Positions 26,120 to 33,476 of a DNA stretch of 64,000 bases are shown here, piece by piece. Numbering within the stretch: position 1 is the first letter of the stretch; each line of letters begins with the position of its first letter. Origin of the DNA: an uncultured Roseburia sp. (lineage in GTDB: Bacteria > Bacillota > Clostridia > Lachnospirales > Lachnospiraceae); NCBI GenBank assembly GCA_900539115.1, contig UQAQ01000009.1:1-64000 (forward strand), in the 5' to 3' direction. The notes below the pieces were generated by a model. It made no database searches. It was not told the origin of the DNA and saw nothing but the letters and a program-made list of their open reading frames with translations. Position numbers and translations under genes: made by a program.

Positions 26120-26360
26120 GACTCAAAAAGGCAACGTAAATTGTGAAAGTTGCCAAAAAAAGTTGCCTTTGCTAGGTGTGAGAAGGCGAAAAGGCAACGT
26201 AAAATGGGAAAACCAGCAAAATTCGTTGCCTTTAAAGCTGCTAAGAAGCTAGAAAGGCAACGAAAATCGAGAAAGTTGCCAAAAAAAGTTGCCTTTGCTA
26301 GGTGTGAGAAGGCAAAAAGGCAACGTAAAATGGGAAAACCAGCAAAATTCGTTGCTTTCG
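26120..26360. repeat. Intergenic repeat block with an 85-bp direct repeat and nested inverted motifs
   Basis: A segment of 85 bp (26145-26229) recurs at 26271-26355 with one difference, offset 126 bp. Inside and around it AAAGGCAAC and GTTGCCTTT alternate, so many short hairpins can form. Because the offset is a multiple of three, long ORFs survive on both strands, but they are lysine-rich or repetitive, lack ribosome sites, and I treat them as artefacts. Confidence 0.8.
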
Positions 26361-26426
26361 CGCTCATCTCGCGAACCCGCACTACGTGCTCTGCCACCTG
26401 CTGCGCAGGCGGTTCGCTTCGATAAA

Positions 26427-26475
26427 GTAAGAAAAGAAGCAAATGGCTTACAGCCGCTTGCTTCTTTTTTCTTAC
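26427..26475. terminator. Hairpin GTAAGAAAAGAAGCAA / TTGCTTCTTTTTTCTTAC
   Basis: Arms of about 16 bp enclose a GC-containing loop (ATGGCTTACAGCCGC). It could terminate transcripts from either side between lysC and the convergent cheY operon. Confidence 0.6.
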
Positions 26476-26477
26476 CG

Positions 26478-26610
26478 GCGCATAAAACGCAAATATCCCA
26501 AAGTCAGAGACTTTGGGATATCCGTTGCACTCATATAATTTTGTCCCCAAGGTTGTATGTCAGCAAGCTGCCATAACCTTTTGGGACAAAATTGCATTCG
26601 TTTTATGCGC
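26478..26610. repeat. 133-bp three-way-junction inverted-repeat element
   Basis: Outer arms GCGCATAAAACG (26478-26489) and CGTTTTATGCGC (26599-26610) are a perfect 12-bp pair. Inside are two independent hairpins. The first has 13-bp perfect arms from ATATCCCAAAGTC around AGA (26493-26521). The second starts with AATTTTGTCCC/GGGACAAAATT (26537-26593) and continues through AAGGTT/AACCTT, TATG/CATA and CAG/CTG with single-base bulges. The element abuts the stop codon of the minus-strand cheY gene. Confidence 0.85.
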
Positions 26611-26967
26611 TTATATCACTGTTTTGATTACGGATAAGATTTGGTCTGGCTCGAATGGTTTTTGGATAAATTCGGAAGCTCCGAGTTTGATCGCTTCTAC
26701 CATTTTTGATTTCTGGCCTGCTGCGGTTACCATGATAACTTTAGCGGAACTGTCTAATTCCATGATCTTTTCCAGGGAACCAAGTCCGTCCAATACAGGC
26801 ATCGTAATGTCCAAGGTTACCAAATCCGGTTTTAATTCGATGTATTTTTCATAACCGGTCTGGCCGTCTCCTGCTTCACCGACAATCTCGTAGCCGTTCT
26901 CAGTGAGTATGTTGCGTAATATTTTTCGGGATGTACGAGAATCATCCACGATTAAAACTGTTGCCAT
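26611..26967 (-). CDS. cheY: CheY-type single-domain response regulator
   Basis: This 118-residue receiver domain has the acidic pair in IVDDSRTSR (Asp near 8-9), the phospho-acceptor Asp in VTLDITMPVLDG (about 54), Thr in MVTAAG, and Lys in FIQKPF. It has no output domain. ATG at 26967 follows GGGAGG with a 9-nt spacer; a TTG 9 bp upstream is less likely. It is downstream of the CheX-like gene on the same strand, so receiver and phosphatase are paired. Confidence 0.93.
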   Translation of the reverse strand: MATVLIVDDSRTSRKILRNILTENGYEIVGEAGDGQTGYEKYIELKPDLVTLDITMPVLDGLGSLEKIMELDSSAKVIMVTAAGQKSKMVEAIKLGASEFIQKPFEPDQILSVIKTVI

Positions 26968-27004
26968 ATAAAACAACCTCCCTCTTGTATCATTTTTTCT
27001 TTTA

Positions 27005-27871
27005 TTACATCTTAACCAGCAAGTCTACTTTTTTGCCGGTGATGTAGAGTGGAAGTACATAAAATTCAGAGTTTTCTTTTATGGAACCATCAAAATGGAA
27101 TTCCGGAGGAAGCATGTCGATAACAACTTCCTTGTAACTTAATTCCGTGGCATATAAACCATTGATACAGTTTGTAAATTCACAAACGGAATCTAATGCA
27201 TCTTCGTCCGGTTTTTCAAAATATTCACCGGCATAACCATCTGCAATTGTAAGGATGGCATCGTCGTCGCTGGCAAAAGCAAGAAAGCCATCGTAGGCTC
27301 CGGTTGTCTTTTGATAAGCTATGTACTTGGCAGAATATTCTGTCACTTTTTTTGCTTCTCCGATGCGGATGTAAGAACTGACAAAACGTACGATGTTTCT
27401 TAAGACAAGTCCCATCATATCAAGAACTGCTTCATTATCAGTAGTTACAAAAGTAGGAAGAAGTCGTTCAAAATCACCATATTTAATAGCGTCGATAGCG
27501 CTGTTGGTAAGACCTTCTTCTTTCTGGAATGCCTCTAAATTTTCCTGAATTTCTTCGCGGTTCATTACATGGTTTTCTTCCAATGCCTGAACAAAAATCA
27601 GATATGGATTTCCCTGCAGCTGCAATAAATGAGAAATGTCTGCTTCAGTCAAGTAACCTTTCTCTATTGCAAGATCACCAAAGCGTTTGTCACTCTGCAT
27701 TTGCAGATGATTCAATTCATCTGCCTGTTTGCGTGTGAGTAAACCCTCAGATTCAGCAATCAACCCCAATTTAACACGATTTGCACGCATATATTCCATA
27801 CATGAGATGAACTGCTCATTGGTTATCTTTTGCTTGCTCAAAAGATAATTTCCAAAAAACTGACTAAACAT
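27005..27871 (-). CDS. CheX/CheC-family phosphatase-like protein with N-terminal extension
   Basis: This 288-residue protein has a helical N-terminal half (about 1-125) of heptad-like segments such as GLLTRKQADELN and GYLTEADISHLLQLQG, resembling type II secretion/GspE N-terminal motifs. The C-terminal half is a CheX-type domain (about 135-288). The CheY-P phosphatase signature D-x3-E-x2-N is present as DSVCEFTN (Glu231, Asn234), with a Pro about 21 residues later. ATG at 27871 follows AAAGGAGAAGG. It lies 37 bp upstream of the cheY start. A CheY-P dephosphorylation role is inferred from the motif. Confidence 0.75.
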   Translation of the reverse strand: MFSQFFGNYLLSKQKITNEQFISCMEYMRANRVKLGLIAESEGLLTRKQADELNHLQMQSDKRFGDLAIEKGYLTEADISHLLQLQGNPYLIFVQALEENHVMNREEIQENLEAFQKEEGLTNSAIDAIKYGDFERLLPTFVTTDNEAVLDMMGLVLRNIVRFVSSYIRIGEAKKVTEYSAKYIAYQKTTGAYDGFLAFASDDDAILTIADGYAGEYFEKPDEDALDSVCEFTNCINGLYATELSYKEVVIDMLPPEFHFDGSIKENSEFYVLPLYITGKKVDLLVKM

Positions 27872-28002
27872 AAACCTTCTCCTTTCCGGATATAAAATTT
27901 TTGGCAACTATTCATTGAGTTTCAAACATTAGTCCTAAATAGCCGCATTTTTCTAAATATTTATTTTGTAAATCAGATTTTACTTGTAAAAACTCTAAAA
28001 AT

Positions 28003-28010
28003 ATTATACT
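28003..28010. promoter_or_regulatory. Shared -10 region between cheX/cheY and aroC
   Basis: ATTATACT reads as TATACT toward aroC and as TATAAT toward the cheX-like gene. -35 boxes are weak on both strands, so the assignment is tentative. Confidence 0.35.
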
Positions 28011-28098
28011 ATAGATTTTGAAAAAAAGAAAGTTTTTTCGACAAGTTTTAAAAAAGAATGTAATGGATTTGTTGTCAAAGAATAAAAGGAGAAAATAA

Positions 28099-29202
28099 AT
28101 GGCAGGATCGACATGGGGCGAGATATTTCGCATTTCAACGTGGGGCGAATCGCATGGAAAAGGACTTGGTGTGGTAGTGGACGGATGTCCTGCGGGGCTT
28201 GCACTTTCGGAGGAAGAGATACAGAAATATTTGGATAAAAGAAAACCGGGCGAGACAAGATACTCGACCCCGCGTAAAGAAGGGGATAAGGTGGAAATCC
28301 TGTCCGGAGTATTTGAGGGAAAAACGACAGGAACCCCGATTTCACTTATGGTTTTCAATACTTCGCAGAAATCCAAAGATTATTCGGAAATTGCGAAAAT
28401 TTACCGACCGGGTCATGCGGATTATACGTTTGATCAAAAATATGGATTCCGCGATTACCGTGGAGGCGGAAGATCGTCCGGAAGAGAAACGATCGGACGC
28501 GTGGCAGCCGGTGCGATTGCGATGAAAATATTGGAACAGATGGGAATCGAAGTGCATGCGTATGTTACACAGATTGGTGATATTCAGATTGATCCGGCAA
28601 AGATGACCTATGAAAACATTGAAAAAAGTCCGCTTCGCATGCCGGATTTGGAGGCGTCCGAACGAGCAGAAGAATTTTTGGAAAAGCAGATGCAGGAAAA
28701 GAATTCGGCAGGTGGAATTATCGAATGTGTCGTAAAAGGAGTGCCGGCAGGTGTGGGAGAACCGGTATTTGGAAAATTAGATGCGGCACTTGCGCAGGCA
28801 GTGATGTCGATCGGAGCAGTCAAAGGTGTGGAAATCGGAGATGGATTTCAGGCAGCGGCAGCGACCGGAAAGACAAATAACGATGCCTTTTGCGTAAATG
28901 AAAATGGAGCCATTGGCAAAGAGACGAACCACGCCGGTGGAATATTGGGAGGAATGAGTGACGGAAGTGATATTGTGCTGCGTGCGGCATTTAAACCGAC
29001 GCCGTCCGTTTTCTCGGAGCAAAAGACGGTAACGACGGAGGGAGAGGCTGTTTCTGTTGAAATCAAGGGACGCCACGATCCGATCATTGTGCCGCGGGCG
29101 GTTGTAGTTGTGGAAGCCATGACGGCGATGACTGTTTTGGATAAAATGTTTGTTGGGATGACTTCGCGCCTTGACCGCATTGTGGAATTTTACCGCCGAT
29201 AA
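28099..29202 (+). CDS. aroC: Chorismate synthase
   Basis: This 367-residue flavin-dependent enzyme converts 5-enolpyruvylshikimate-3-phosphate to chorismate, the last shared step to aromatic amino acids. Family signatures are WGESHGKGLGVVVDGCPAG near residue 15-33, the RPGHADYTFDQKYG segment, DYRGGGRSSGRET, and the late GGILGGMSDGSDIVLRAAFKP (in parts). Its length is normal. ATG follows AAAGGAGAAAATAA. No other aro gene is present here. Confidence 0.97.
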   Translation: MAGSTWGEIFRISTWGESHGKGLGVVVDGCPAGLALSEEEIQKYLDKRKPGETRYSTPRKEGDKVEILSGVFEGKTTGTPISLMVFNTSQKSKDYSEIAKIYRPGHADYTFDQKYGFRDYRGGGRSSGRETIGRVAAGAIAMKILEQMGIEVHAYVTQIGDIQIDPAKMTYENIEKSPLRMPDLEASERAEEFLEKQMQEKNSAGGIIECVVKGVPAGVGEPVFGKLDAALAQAVMSIGAVKGVEIGDGFQAAAATGKTNNDAFCVNENGAIGKETNHAGGILGGMSDGSDIVLRAAFKPTPSVFSEQKTVTTEGEAVSVEIKGRHDPIIVPRAVVVVEAMTAMTVLDKMFVGMTSRLDRIVEFYRR

Positions 29203-29263
29203 TACGGGCACGCATTGGAAATTTTCTTCATAGGATAAAATAAAGCCCAAAAGGGGAAAGATC

Positions 29264-29386
29264 ATGAAGGAAAATAGCAAGGAAAAGGAACAGAGCGAAT
29301 ACGTTGAGGACGAAACGACTATTTATGAAGTGGATCTTGAGTGCCTGAAAGGCCGCTGCTCGCCGGAGGAGCAGGAAAGAGAATAA
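29264..29386 (+). CDS. 40-residue acidic small protein
   Basis: ATG at 29264 follows AAGGGGAAAG. The product is rich in Glu/Lys with two Cys spaced LECLKGRC and no hydrophobic segment. A hairpin terminator begins 5 bp after the stop. It lies 61 bp after aroC. No family is recognised; the support is a ribosome site and a tidy end. Confidence 0.5.
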   Translation: MKENSKEKEQSEYVEDETTIYEVDLECLKGRCSPEEQERE

Positions 29387-29390
29387 AAGA

Positions 29391-29427
29391 GAAAAGGTGC
29401 CGCAAAGATGCGACACCTCTTTTTTGA
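29391..29427. terminator. Bidirectional hairpin terminator
   Basis: AAAAGGTGcCGCA pairs with TGCGaCACCTCTTTT, followed by T residues. It separates the 40-residue ORF (plus) from the Cys-rich gene (minus). Confidence 0.8.
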
Positions 29428-29438
29428 GAAAAAAAGAA

Positions 29439-29663
29439 TTAGCAGAACCCACCGAATCCGCCGAAACCGTTATTGCCACCGCAGCAGCAGAGCAAAAGCA
29501 GGATCCAGATAATGCAGCTGCAGTCACTGCCGCCACCGAATCCGCCGTTTCCTCCACAGCAGGATGTCAAGAGAAGAATGATGATGATCCATGTGCAGCA
29601 GCTGTTGTTTCCTTCATTGCAGGAGCATCCGCCGCCACAGTTTGTTGCTGATAAATCACTCAT
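29439..29663 (-). CDS. Cys/Gly-rich small membrane protein
   Basis: This 74-residue protein alternates Cys/Gly-rich loops (CGGGCSC, SCCGGNGGFGGGSDC, CCCGGNNGFGGFGGFC) with two hydrophobic stretches (WIIIILLL and IIWILLLL), so a hairpin membrane protein is plausible. Similar short Clostridia proteins are often labelled 'chorion class high-cysteine' proteins; no function is established. ATG follows an excellent GGAGG site, and the terminator beyond the stop supports it as a real gene. It is divergent from the GH3-like lipoprotein. Confidence 0.7.
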   Translation of the reverse strand: MSDLSATNCGGGCSCNEGNNSCCTWIIIILLLTSCCGGNGGFGGGSDCSCIIWILLLLCCCGGNNGFGGFGGFC

Positions 29664-29712
29664 GTTAGGTGCCTCCTAAATTGTTTTACAGTATCATTTT
29701 ATGTAGGAGGGC

Positions 29713-29741
29713 TTGCCTTGTTACCAAAAATTTGATATAAT
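29713..29741 (+). promoter_or_regulatory. Promoter for the GH3-like lipoprotein
   Basis: TTGCCT (29713-29718), 17 bp, TATAAT (29736-29741), 42 bp before the chosen start. No other promoter is obvious before purC, so purC and purF may share it. Confidence 0.65.
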
Positions 29742-29783
29742 ACATGCGGGTACGTAGTTTTATTGAAAACTGAGGAGAAGGAA

Positions 29784-31145
29784 ATGAAACGGATAGTAAG
29801 TATATTTCTGGTATTGTGCCTGTGTATTACGATGTGTGGATGCAGTATTCAGAAGAAAAATGGGGCATCCGGCAGCACAGAAAATGCTTTAGATGAAGAA
29901 GATGTTTTAAAGCAGGCCGGAAAAATTTTAAAAAAAATGACCCTTGATGAAAAAATCGGTCAAATGATCCTGGTGGATCTTGATGAATTGTCAGAAGATG
30001 GAAAACCGGTCACCAAACTGACAAAGAAGATAAAAGAAAAAATTGAGAAAAATCATATCGGTGGCGTTCTGCTTGGAAATTCCAATGTAAAGAGCGTGGA
30101 GCAGATCAAAAAGCTGACGCAGGATCTGCAGTCGATTGAGAGAATTACGCTTTACATCGGAACGGAGGAAGAAGGAGGCGGCACCCGCTCGATCGCCGTT
30201 AACAATAAAGAGATTGATGGTACCGGTTATGTGAGCCCGGCGGACATGGGAAAAAATATGTCAGAAGATCAGCTGGAAGATACCGGCGTTATGATTGCCA
30301 AAGAACTTAAAAAACTTGGATTTAATCTTAATCTGGCACCTTGCGCCGATGTATGGAAAGTGGAAAATATTGGCAAGGTGTCTTTGGAACAAATTCGTAA
30401 TCTTGCGATGCAGGAAGTCGGTCAGGCTCCTGTAGAGCCTAAGATAAAAAAGAAAATGTCAAAAAAGAAAGCGAAGAAGCTGAAACAGAAGTATGAAAAA
30501 GAGTGCGCTTCTTATGAAAAGAAGGTGCAGGCATACATTGACCGGTATACGGTGGATGATGTGAATCAGTCCTGCTTTTCTTCGGATGAAGATGTCGTAA
30601 GTACGGCAGCGGAGGCGATGGTTGCCGGGATGAAAAGCCAGGGGATTGCGACAGCGGTCAAAACGTTTCCGGGGACAGCACCGGTGGCAAGATATCATCA
30701 GATGGTGCCTTGTCAGATTACGACGGGATTGTCCAAACTTCGGAGAGAAAACTTTTCGACATTTTCGGCTGCGATTGACGCAGGAACAAATATGATGATG
30801 GCAGGACATGTGTGGCTGACAAAAATTGACAAAGACCTTCCAGCGTCTCTGTCACCGACGATTTTGTCGGATGTGGTTCGGAAAGAACTTGGTTTTGAAG
30901 GAGTTCTGTTTACCGAAGCATTGAATGTGCCAGTCATTACCAGCCAGTATTCGCCGGAAGAAGCAGAACTGAAGGCGGTGATCGCCGGAGCGGATATGCT
31001 GTACAACCCGGTAAATGTGGAAGAGGCAGTCTTTCATGTATCACGCGCCGTCATGTTTGGAGATATCGACGAAAAACAGGTCGATCAGGCGGTGCTTCGT
31101 ATTCTTCAGGATAAAATCCAGCAAGGGATTTATCATAAAAAATAA
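29784..31145 (+). CDS. GH3-family-like lipoprotein with degenerate active site
   Basis: This 453-residue protein has a lipoprotein-type signal (Cys about 22 in TMCGCS) and the N-terminal TIM-barrel domain of GH3 (NagZ-like), seen in DEKIGQMILVD, NLNLAPCADVW and SSDEDVVSTAAEAMVAGM. Key catalytic positions are changed. The KHFPGHG...DSH loop is KTFPGTAPVARYHQ (293-306), removing the Asp-His acid/base pair, and the nucleophile motif TDALNM is TEALNV (Glu378 for Asp). A lysine-rich insertion (about 220-250) interrupts the barrel. The protein probably binds rather than cleaves cell-wall sugars. ATG at 29784 follows GAGGAGAAGG. purC follows closely. Confidence 0.82.
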   Translation: MKRIVSIFLVLCLCITMCGCSIQKKNGASGSTENALDEEDVLKQAGKILKKMTLDEKIGQMILVDLDELSEDGKPVTKLTKKIKEKIEKNHIGGVLLGNSNVKSVEQIKKLTQDLQSIERITLYIGTEEEGGGTRSIAVNNKEIDGTGYVSPADMGKNMSEDQLEDTGVMIAKELKKLGFNLNLAPCADVWKVENIGKVSLEQIRNLAMQEVGQAPVEPKIKKKMSKKKAKKLKQKYEKECASYEKKVQAYIDRYTVDDVNQSCFSSDEDVVSTAAEAMVAGMKSQGIATAVKTFPGTAPVARYHQMVPCQITTGLSKLRRENFSTFSAAIDAGTNMMMAGHVWLTKIDKDLPASLSPTILSDVVRKELGFEGVLFTEALNVPVITSQYSPEEAELKAVIAGADMLYNPVNVEEAVFHVSRAVMFGDIDEKQVDQAVLRILQDKIQQGIYHKK

Positions 31146-31184
31146 CCAATCAGTTACGCAAAAGTGTCAAAGGAGGACAAAAAA

Positions 31185-31898
31185 GTGGAAAAGAAAGAGA
31201 TGCTCTATGAAGGAAAAGCAAAAAAAGTTTATGCAACAGATGTAGAAGACGTATATATCGTTGACTACAAAGATGATGCAACCGCATTTAATGGCGAGAA
31301 AAAAGGAACGATTGTTGGAAAAGGTGTGATCAACAACCGTATGACAAACTTCTTGTTCCAGAAATTGGAAAAGGCTGGCGTTCCTACTCATTTTGTAGAA
31401 GAACTTAGTGATCGTGAAACCGCTGTTAAAAAAGTTAAAATTATCCCACTTGAGGTAATTGTCCGTAATACAGCAGCCGGAAGTTTTTCCAAACGCCTTG
31501 GTATCGAGGAAGGAAAGAAACTTCTCTGCCCTACCTTGGAATTTAGTTACAAAGATGATGCGTTGGGAGATCCGCTCATCAATGATTATTTTGCAAAAGC
31601 AATCGGCATTGCAACACAGGAAGATATTGATACAATTACAAAATATGCCTTTATGGTGAATGATTTCCTTTGCGATTTCTTTAAAGACTGTGGTATCGAA
31701 TTGATCGATTTCAAGATTGAATTTGGTAAGACAAGTGATGGAACCATTATTCTGGCAGATGAAATTTCTCCGGATACTTGTCGTTTCTGGGACATCAAAA
31801 CCAGAGAAAAATTGGATAAAGACCGTTTCCGCCGTGATCTTGGTGGCGTAGAAGACGCTTACAATGAAGTGGCAAAACGAATCGGATTGACAAAATAA
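31185..31898 (+). CDS. purC: Phosphoribosylaminoimidazole-succinocarboxamide synthase
   Basis: This 237-residue SAICAR synthetase condenses CAIR with aspartate in purine synthesis. Family marks are MLYEGKAKKVYAT, KIIPLEVIVRN(T)AAGSFSKRLG, and the ADEISPDTCRFWD motif. I chose GTG at 31185 because AAAGGAGG at 31169-31176 is spaced 8 nt from it; the GTG at 31164 lies before this site and has none. purF begins 15 bp after the stop. Confidence 0.95.
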   Translation: MEKKEMLYEGKAKKVYATDVEDVYIVDYKDDATAFNGEKKGTIVGKGVINNRMTNFLFQKLEKAGVPTHFVEELSDRETAVKKVKIIPLEVIVRNTAAGSFSKRLGIEEGKKLLCPTLEFSYKDDALGDPLINDYFAKAIGIATQEDIDTITKYAFMVNDFLCDFFKDCGIELIDFKIEFGKTSDGTIILADEISPDTCRFWDIKTREKLDKDRFRRDLGGVEDAYNEVAKRIGLTK

Positions 31899-31913
31899 GG
31901 AAAGGACAGGCAG

Positions 31914-33350
31914 ATGAATTCCGAGTACGAACAATATAAAATGGATGGACTTCACGAAGAATGTGGAGTATTTGGTATGTATGATCTGGATGGAGGGGAT
32001 GTAGCCTCCTCCATCTATTATGGGTTATTTTCGTTACAGCATCGCGGGCAGGAAAGCTGTGGTATCGCCGTCAGTGATACCAACGGACCGAAGCGCAAGG
32101 TCGATGTTCAAAAAGGAATGGGGCTTGTCAATGAAGTATTTGACGAAGAGAACTTGTCAAAATTGAAAGGAAATATTGGAGTAGGTCATGTGCGATATTC
32201 GACAGCAGGGGCAAGTAACAGCCAAAATGTGCAGCCGCTTGTGCTCAACTATGTCAAAGGTACACTTATGCTTGCTCACAATGGAAATCTGGTCAACGCG
32301 CATAAACTGCGTGAAGAGATGGAATATAGCGGAGCTATTTTCCACACAACGATCGATACGGAAGTGATCGCGTATCTGATCGCGCGCGAACGCCTTCATA
32401 CGCCGACGGCAGAGGAGGCAGTAAAAAATGCGATGATGAAATTGCAGGGAGCGTATTCCCTAATCATCTCGAGTCCGCGTAAACTGATCGGGGCAAGAGA
32501 TCCCTATGGATTCCGCCCATTGGTTATCGGAAAACGAGACAACAGTTATATTCTGGCGTCCGAGACATGTGCCTTGGATGCAGTCGATGCGGAATTTGTG
32601 CGAGATGTGAAACCGGGCGAGATCGTAATGCTTGATAAGGACGGCATCCAGTCGGATGAGACGCTTTGCAATAAGCATTCAGCAAAATGTATCTTTGAAT
32701 ACATTTATTTCGCAAGACCTGACAGTTATTTCGATGGCGTCAGCGTCTACAATAGTAGAATAATGGCTGGAAAAATTCTGGCACAGATGCATCCGGCAGA
32801 TGCGGATATCGTGGTCGGTGTACCGGAATCCGGAAATGTCGCTGCCATGGGATTTGCATTGCAATCCGGAATCCCATACGGAACGGCATTTATCAAAAAC
32901 AGTTATGTCGGACGTACGTTTATTAAACCAAAGCAGTCCGCCAGAGAATCCAGCGTAAAGATCAAATTGAACGTATTAAAAGAAGTGGTTCGCGGCAAAC
33001 GCGTCGTCATGGTCGATGATTCCATTGTGCGTGGTACGACAAGTGAGCGAATCGTCAGAATGTTAAAGAATGCCGGAGCCAAAGAGGTGCATGTGCGAAT
33101 TAGTTCACCGCCGTTTTTGTATCCGTGCTATTTCGGAACGGATGTGCCAAGCTGTGACCAGCTGATCGCACACAACAACACGGTAGAGCAGATCTGCAAG
33201 ATGATTGGCGCAGATTCCCTCGGTTATCTGGACGGAGAACGTCTGGACGAACTGATCGAAGGGGATCATGGATACTGCGACGCCTGCTTTTCCGGAAATT
33301 ATCCGGTAGAACCGCCGCAGGAAGATATTCGCGGTGAGTATGAACAATAA
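31914..33350 (+). CDS. purF: Amidophosphoribosyltransferase
   Basis: This 478-residue enzyme makes phosphoribosylamine from PRPP and glutamine, the committed purine step. The N-terminal nucleophile Cys is at residue 17 (HEECGVFG), preceded by a propeptide to be removed, as in B. subtilis PurF. The glutaminase domain includes GHVRYSTAG and LAHNGNLVN. The PRPP loop is VMVDDSIVRGTTS. Cys residues in the late DVPSCDQL and YCDACF segments suit a Bacillus-type iron-sulfur cluster. ATG follows AAAGGACAG. It is the second gene of purC-purF; purB follows after 126 bp. Confidence 0.97.
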   Translation: MNSEYEQYKMDGLHEECGVFGMYDLDGGDVASSIYYGLFSLQHRGQESCGIAVSDTNGPKRKVDVQKGMGLVNEVFDEENLSKLKGNIGVGHVRYSTAGASNSQNVQPLVLNYVKGTLMLAHNGNLVNAHKLREEMEYSGAIFHTTIDTEVIAYLIARERLHTPTAEEAVKNAMMKLQGAYSLIISSPRKLIGARDPYGFRPLVIGKRDNSYILASETCALDAVDAEFVRDVKPGEIVMLDKDGIQSDETLCNKHSAKCIFEYIYFARPDSYFDGVSVYNSRIMAGKILAQMHPADADIVVGVPESGNVAAMGFALQSGIPYGTAFIKNSYVGRTFIKPKQSARESSVKIKLNVLKEVVRGKRVVMVDDSIVRGTTSERIVRMLKNAGAKEVHVRISSPPFLYPCYFGTDVPSCDQLIAHNNTVEQICKMIGADSLGYLDGERLDELIEGDHGYCDACFSGNYPVEPPQEDIRGEYEQ

Positions 33351-33476
33351 AGGTTACGATTCCGGGCTTGTGCGTGAAAGAGCAGCGAGTCGTCGTGCTT
33401 GCACGAAAGAATTGCTGTTCTTTTGTGTACAATTGCCCGAAGTTGCTAATAACATAAGTAAGAAAGGAACTATACT

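Noticed and set aside
26101..26576. Overlapping lysine-rich ORFs on both strands in the lysC-cheY gap
   Set aside because: They follow the 126-bp (3 x 42) repeat period, lack ribosome sites, and lie across inverted repeats and the three-way junction.
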